Assembly (NCBI GenBank): GCA_034437315.1
Contig: DAOTUC010000009.1
Coordinates: 1-35,594 of the forward strand
From: DSAR01 sp034437315
Lineage (GTDB): Bacteria > Chloroflexota > Anaerolineae > B4-G1
Direction of reading: 5' to 3'
DNA: 35,594 nt
The translations under genes and the position numbers were made by a program. Shown piece by piece: positions 31,667 through 35,594 of this stretch; the first letter of the stretch is position 1, and every line of letters begins with the position of its first letter. The notes beneath the pieces are model-generated. The model saw only the letters and a list, made by a program, of their open reading frames with translations, ran no database searches and had not been told where the DNA came from.

Positions 31667-32383
31667 TTATTGTTCTCCCAAGTACGCCTTGCGAACCCGC
31701 TCGTCCTGGAGCAACTCATGGGCCGAGCCTGAAAGCACCACCCGCCCTGTCTCCAACACGTATCCCCGGTGGGCTATCTTGAGCGCTGCGCGAGCGTTCT
31801 GCTCCACCAGCAGGATCGTCACACCCCGCTGGTTAATCTCCTGCACCGTCTCGAAGATCGCCTTGACCAACAGAGGCGCGAGTCCCAGCGAGGGCTCGTC
31901 CAGCAACACCAAACGCGGATGGGCCATCAACGCCCGCCCGATGGTCAACATCTGCTGTTCTCCACCCGAAAGCGTGCCGCCGAGCTGATGCTTGCGCTCT
32001 TCCAGACGCGGGAAGAGATCGAAGACCCGCCGGCGGTTTTCCTCAATCGCCTCTCGATCGTTGCCCAGCGTATACGCGCCCATATTCAGATTTTCCATCA
32101 CCGTCAGCGTGCTGAAAATCTCGCGCCCCTCCGGCGCGTGAGAGACGCCGTTCTCCACGATGCGATGGGCCGGCGTCTGGCCGATGTCGTCGCCATCGAA
32201 CAGGATCTGGCCCTCACGGGGGCGGATCAAGCCGGAGATGGTGCGCAACGTGGTGGTCTTCCCGGCGCCGTTGGCCCCGATCAGCGTGACGACCTCGCCC
32301 TCCTCCACCGTCAGGTTGAGGCCCTTCAGGGCGTGGACGTGACCGTAATACGTGTGCAGGTTATCTATCTTCAACAGAGCCAC
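31667..32383 (-). CDS. livF: Liv-type ABC transporter ATPase, LivF-like (cassette 2)
   Basis: A 238-residue ATP-binding subunit with Walker A GANGAGKTT, signature LSGGEQQMLTIGRAL, Walker B LVLLDEPSLGLAP and LLVEQNARAAL. It starts with GTG at 32383. The Shine-Dalgarno GGAGG lies inside the last codons of livG2, whose stop is two bases away, so the two ATPases are translationally coupled. It is the last gene of cassette 2 and is followed by the gntR2 promoter region. Confidence 0.94.
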   Translation of the reverse strand: MALLKIDNLHTYYGHVHALKGLNLTVEEGEVVTLIGANGAGKTTTLRTISGLIRPREGQILFDGDDIGQTPAHRIVENGVSHAPEGREIFSTLTVMENLNMGAYTLGNDREAIEENRRRVFDLFPRLEERKHQLGGTLSGGEQQMLTIGRALMAHPRLVLLDEPSLGLAPLLVKAIFETVQEINQRGVTILLVEQNARAALKIAHRGYVLETGRVVLSGSAHELLQDERVRKAYLGEQ

Positions 32384-32385
32384 AG

Positions 32386-33270
32386 CTACACCACCTCCTC
32401 TTCTTCGTCTTCGTCTTCCTCTCCCAGATAGGCCTTGATGACGCGCGGATCGCCTTGCACTTCCGCCGGCGTGCCTTCGGCGATCTTCTTGCCGTAGTCC
32501 AGCACGATGATGCGCTCACATATCCCCATCACGACCTTCATATCGTGCTCGATGAGGAGCACGGTGACGCCGGACGCGCGGATGTCCTCAATCAAAGCCA
32601 TCAATTCGATCGATTCCTGCTCGTTGAGACCGGCGGCCGGTTCGTCCAGGATGATGAGGGCCGGCCGGGTCGCCAGCGCGCGGGCGATCTCCAGCCGCCG
32701 CTGATGTCCATATGGAAGATTCTTGGCCAGTTCATCCCGATAATCGCTCAAGCCCATAAAATCCAGGTAATGCTCCGCCTCGGCGACGATGTGTTCCTCC
32801 TCCTCGTGCTGCGATGGGGGACGGAAAAGCGCGCCCCAGACCCCCGCCTTGGTCAGATGGTGCGGCCCGGACATCACGTTTTCCCGGGCGGTCAAGTTGT
32901 CAAACAAGTGAATCGTCTGGAACGTGCGGGCGATACCGCGCTCGGTGATCTCGTGGGGGCGCAACATACGAAAATCATCCCACCGCTGTTTGATCGATGA
33001 AACGGGCAGCCAGTTGAGCCACCAGACGGGCGCGGTCAACCGCTTGCGCCAGGTCAATTCGGGATGGGCGATCCGTTGGCCCTGGAAGTATATCTCCCCC
33101 CTGGTGGGCGCGTAAATGCCGGTGATCATGTTGAAAATCGTCGTCTTACCGGCGCCGTTCGGGCCAATCAAGCCGAGAATATCCCCCTCATTGACGTCGA
33201 AGGATACTGTATCCACGGCCGTCAACCCGCCGAAGTTTTTCGTCAGACGCTTAATCTCTAAAAGTGTCAT
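32386..33270 (-). CDS. livG: Liv-type ABC transporter ATPase, LivG-like (cassette 2)
   Basis: A 294-residue ATP-binding subunit with Walker A GPNGAGKTT, the LivG-type insertion between about residues 70 and 150, the Q-loop region GIARTFQTIHLFDNLTAREN, signature LPYGHQRRLEIARAL and Walker B LIILDEPAAGLN. All motifs are canonical, unlike the LivG-like protein of cassette 1. The C-terminus ends in an acidic tail rich in Glu and Asp, part of which is dictated by the purine-rich ribosome-binding site of livF2 that it overlaps. Confidence 0.94.
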   Translation of the reverse strand: MTLLEIKRLTKNFGGLTAVDTVSFDVNEGDILGLIGPNGAGKTTIFNMITGIYAPTRGEIYFQGQRIAHPELTWRKRLTAPVWWLNWLPVSSIKQRWDDFRMLRPHEITERGIARTFQTIHLFDNLTARENVMSGPHHLTKAGVWGALFRPPSQHEEEEHIVAEAEHYLDFMGLSDYRDELAKNLPYGHQRRLEIARALATRPALIILDEPAAGLNEQESIELMALIEDIRASGVTVLLIEHDMKVVMGICERIIVLDYGKKIAEGTPAEVQGDPRVIKAYLGEEDEDEEEEVV

Positions 33271-33285
33271 TGTCAGCCTCGTCTC

Positions 33286-34293
33286 TTAAGTCTCTATGGG
33301 ATGAGGCGGCGTCGGTTCCTCCTGTTCGCCTCGAATTGCCATCTGCACCCGCCGGCTGGGCCACAAGCCCTCCGGTCGAGCGATCATCATCGTCACCATC
33401 GCCACGCCCAACCAGGCGTCTCGCCAGGCTTTGAGGAATCGCGAAACCTCCGGCAGGGTGACCATGCCGAGCGTGCCGACGAAAACGCCGGGAATCGACC
33501 CGGCGCCGCCCAACACGACGACGCAGAAAAGAATGACCGACTCCATAAACTTGGCCTGATCGGGCGAGATGACCGTGATCCGCCCGGCGTAGAGCGCACC
33601 GGCTAACCCGGCCCAACCGGATCCCAGGACAAAGGCCAGCAGCTTGACCTGGGTCGTGTCGATGCCCATCGCCTCGGCCGCGACCTCATCCTCGCGCACG
33701 TACAGCCACGCCCGCCCCAGACGAGAATGCTCCAGGCGGCGCACGGCGAAGATCGTGATCAGCAGGAAGAAAAGCGCGAGGTAGTAATGGTAGATCGGTT
33801 GGCGCAAAACGACGCCAAACAGCGTCGGTCGATCGATGCCGCTCAACCCGTTAGCGCCGCCGGTAATCCCAAAGATGTTGTTGACCAGCGCCAATCGCAC
33901 CACCTCACCGAAAGCGATGGTCACGATACATAGATAATCGCCCCGCAGGTGCAGGATGGGCCGCGTAATCAGGTAGCCGAAGAAGGCCGCCACGAGCACG
34001 CTGAACGGCAAGGTCAACAGGATCGGGATGTCGAAGTGCAAATTGAGCAGAGCACACGTGTACGCGCCCAGGCCATAGAAAGCGGCGTGTCCCAATTGGA
34101 ATAAACCGGCATATCCAACAATGATGTGGAGGCTAAGGCCCAACATCGCGTAGAGCACCGTGCGCCACATAACAGAGCGGTAATAATCGCCCAGCGGCAA
34201 AGGCATCAGGATAGCCAGCGCTACCAGCCCCACCTGCCACCAGAGCGGATTGACTTTACGGAAACGTGTGACTGTATCCTGTAAGATCGCCAT
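33286..34293 (-). CDS. livM: Liv-type ABC transporter permease, LivM-like (cassette 2)
   Basis: A 335-residue permease. Hydrophobic helices run through most of the protein, with GLFQLGHAAFYGLGAYTCAL near residues 65-85 and the coupling loop AAEAMGIDTTQVKLLAFVLG around 205-225. GAGSIPGVFVGTLGM is close to the C-terminus, followed by a hydrophilic tail. The order livH-livM-livG-livF with short gaps (9, 15 and 2 bases) indicates one transcription unit. It pairs with the LivH-like protein upstream. Confidence 0.94.
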   Translation of the reverse strand: MAILQDTVTRFRKVNPLWWQVGLVALAILMPLPLGDYYRSVMWRTVLYAMLGLSLHIIVGYAGLFQLGHAAFYGLGAYTCALLNLHFDIPILLTLPFSVLVAAFFGYLITRPILHLRGDYLCIVTIAFGEVVRLALVNNIFGITGGANGLSGIDRPTLFGVVLRQPIYHYYLALFFLLITIFAVRRLEHSRLGRAWLYVREDEVAAEAMGIDTTQVKLLAFVLGSGWAGLAGALYAGRITVISPDQAKFMESVILFCVVVLGGAGSIPGVFVGTLGMVTLPEVSRFLKAWRDAWLGVAMVTMMIARPEGLWPSRRVQMAIRGEQEEPTPPHPIET

Positions 34294-34302
34294 ATCCGCC
34301 CC

Positions 34303-35208
34303 CTACACCTTTTCCGCCACGCGCTCACCAAGAATACCGGTGGGGCGAAAGATCAAGATCAGGATCAGGATAGCGTAAGCGATGACGTCCTTCCACTGAG
34401 GCGAGATGTATCCCGCCCCCAGCGTCTCGATAATGCCGAGGAGAAATCCACCCAGCATCGCGCCGGGGATGTTGCCAATCCCCCCCAGGATAGCGGCGAT
34501 GAAGGCCTTGAGCCCATACGTCCACCCCAGCGTGAAATCGAAAGAGCCGTAGTAGAGGGCGACGATCATACCGGCGACGCCGCCCAACCCCGGCCCGATG
34601 ATGAAGACGATGGCGATGATGCGATTGACGTCGATGCCCATCAGGCGTGATACGTCGTGGTTGAGCGAGACCGCCCGCATCGCGGTGCCGATGCGGGTCC
34701 GTTGAACGAAGAAATATAAAGCGCCCATCATCAGGAAAGAGACCGCCAGGACGATGATCTGCATCACACTGATCCGCGCTCCCCCCGCTATCACGATTCC
34801 GCCCCGGGGTGTAATACCGGTCGGGTAGGTCTTGTAACTGGCGCCATAGATATTGCGGGCCAAACTCTGCAGGATGAAGGCGACGCCGAGGGCAGAGATG
34901 ACAGGCGCCAATCGCCCGGCCGTTCGCAAGGGGCGATAGGCGATCCGTTCCACGAGAACGCCAGCCAGCGCGATGGTGATCATCACGATGATGACGGCCG
35001 GCGCGATAAAAAAGGCGCTTCCCTGGGCCATAATCCCCACCAAGATATTGATGCTGGTCAATCCCAGGTAGGCGCCCCACATAAAGAGGTCGCCGTGGGC
35101 AAAGTTGATCAGTTTCAACACACCGTAGACCATCGTATAGCCCAAGGCGACCAGGGAATAGAATGCACCAATGGTCACGCCATTGATCATTTGTTGAATG
35201 AATTGCAT
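34303..35208 (-). CDS. livH: Liv-type ABC transporter permease, LivH-like (cassette 2)
   Basis: A 301-residue permease. GYTMVYGVLKLINFAHGDLF near residues 23-42 and the coupling loop AMRAVSLNHDVSRLMGIDVN are diagnostic for LivH. The C-terminal helices include GIGNIPGAMLGGFLLGIIET. The ATG at 35208 has GGAG ten bases upstream. It is the first gene of cassette 2. No substrate-binding gene precedes it in the window, so this importer may use the double-domain lipoprotein at 27879-30431 or one encoded beyond the right edge. Confidence 0.94.
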   Translation of the reverse strand: MQFIQQMINGVTIGAFYSLVALGYTMVYGVLKLINFAHGDLFMWGAYLGLTSINILVGIMAQGSAFFIAPAVIIVMITIALAGVLVERIAYRPLRTAGRLAPVISALGVAFILQSLARNIYGASYKTYPTGITPRGGIVIAGGARISVMQIIVLAVSFLMMGALYFFVQRTRIGTAMRAVSLNHDVSRLMGIDVNRIIAIVFIIGPGLGGVAGMIVALYYGSFDFTLGWTYGLKAFIAAILGGIGNIPGAMLGGFLLGIIETLGAGYISPQWKDVIAYAILILILIFRPTGILGERVAEKV

Positions 35209-35356
35209 CAGTCGTCGTCTCCTATCCCGGACGATCCGGAGTCCAAAAGGGACACCGACGACAAATCCTTGTCCAACGGCCCCCCATTCAAACGGTTAGG
35301 CCCTAATGAGACAGAACCGGATCAAAAAGGACTTTGACAGGATTGACAAGATTAAA

Positions 35357-35442
35357 GACTATTAAAAAATTCGCTCAGAGGCCCGTCCTCGGGCCGATTA
35401 GCGCCCCCTAGGCGGTGGTTAGAGCAATTATTTAAGACACTC
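35357..35442 (+). repeat. Small palindromic repeat, copy C
   Basis: A copy of the 70-88 bp element. The ends TTAAAAAATTCGCTC and GAGCAATTATTTAAG form terminal inverted repeats. The centre contains the hairpin GGCCCGTCCTCGGGCC and an AGCGCCCCC...GGTGGTT arm. It appears to interrupt a CAGGATT-rich segment, with CAGGATT present on both sides. Confidence 0.75.
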
Positions 35443-35444
35443 TT

Positions 35445-35474
35445 AACAGGATTTTTCTGCTCATAAATCCTGTT
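35445..35474. repeat. Perfect inverted repeat (CAGGATT hairpin)
   Basis: AACAGGATTT and AAATCCTGTT are exact inverse copies around a ten-base loop. It is an intergenic hairpin of the CAGGATT type, with no strong T-tract. Confidence 0.55.
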
Positions 35475-35594
35475 GGGTCTTCAGGATTTCGCATGGCCCA
35501 TCATAGACCCTAAAGGTTTTTGCGCTGGTTTTGATGGAAAAAGGTCATTGTTTAAGGCAAAAACGTTGTTTGCGCGGCCTTGAGCAAAACCTTT

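Larger units (their letters stand above)
35209..35594. other. 386-base gene-free right edge with repeats
   Basis: No coding frame with support. It contains repeat copy C (35357-35442), a perfect inverted repeat AACAGGATTT/AAATCCTGTT at 35445-35474, and a shorter inverted pair AAAGGTTTTTGC/GCAAAACCTTT spanning about 35512 to the window end. TTGACAGGATTGACAAGATT just before copy C belongs to a CAGGATT-type sequence of a kind that recurs in many bacterial intergenic regions. The promoter of livH2 should lie here, but I see no convincing consensus. Confidence 0.6.

Noticed and set aside
24080..35208. Plain branched-chain amino acid importer as the full explanation
   Set aside because: The family call stands, but the riboswitch and tight clustering with methyltransferase genes make leucine-type cargo less likely than a methylated amine. 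This is context, not proof.

Overview
The window is GC-rich bacterial DNA in which every convincing gene lies on the minus strand, so it reads from the right edge to the left. The likely host is an anaerobe with corrinoid and folate one-carbon metabolism. Intergenic low-complexity GGGTTGC and GGAGTAGGGAG stretches and the gene styles make a Chloroflexota (Anaerolineae-like) genome my best guess. That assignment is an impression, not a proof.

Layout in transcription order: (1) 35208-31667, a Liv-type ABC cassette (LivH, LivM, LivG, LivF) without a binding protein. (2) 31486-30857, a GntR/FCD regulator behind a consensus sigma-70 promoter. (3) 30826-30574, a cobalamin riboswitch followed by an intrinsic terminator. 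(4) 30431-24080, an unusual lipoprotein with two tandem substrate-binding domains, then a second Liv-type cassette (LivG, LivF, LivH, LivM). (5) 23951-13673, the catabolic core: a FAD-dependent amine oxidoreductase, three MttB-superfamily methyltransferases, two corrinoid proteins, a CBS-ACT protein and a HyuA-like ATPase. (6) 13617-11554, a second GntR regulator, a broken 4Fe-4S gene and an ornithine-cyclodeaminase-family protein. (7) 11122-4852, a second CBS-ACT protein, a RACE/RamA-type [2Fe-2S] corrinoid activator, an EamA transporter, a methyl-corrinoid:tetrahydrofolate methyltransferase and a second HyuA-like protein. (8) 4779-1, housekeeping genes rpiA, rpe, a CvpA-like gene and mutS2, then a histidine-kinase remnant and the start of a MoaD/ThiS-like gene.

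Together these genes look like one catabolic island for a methylated, probably quaternary, amine. The substrate would be taken up by the ABC system and demethylated by MttB proteins without pyrrolysine onto the corrinoid proteins. The methyl group would then pass to tetrahydrofolate through the pterin-binding enzyme, and RACE would reactivate oxidised cobalt. The demethylated skeleton could be handled by the FAD oxidoreductase and the ornithine-cyclodeaminase homologue. The B12 riboswitch in front of the uptake genes would tie substrate import to cofactor supply. The substrate cannot be read from sequence.

Two families of small palindromic repeats sit in the intergenic gaps. One is a roughly 70-88 bp element in four copies, one of which has a duplicated flank. 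The other is a roughly 190 bp element with long terminal inverted repeats.
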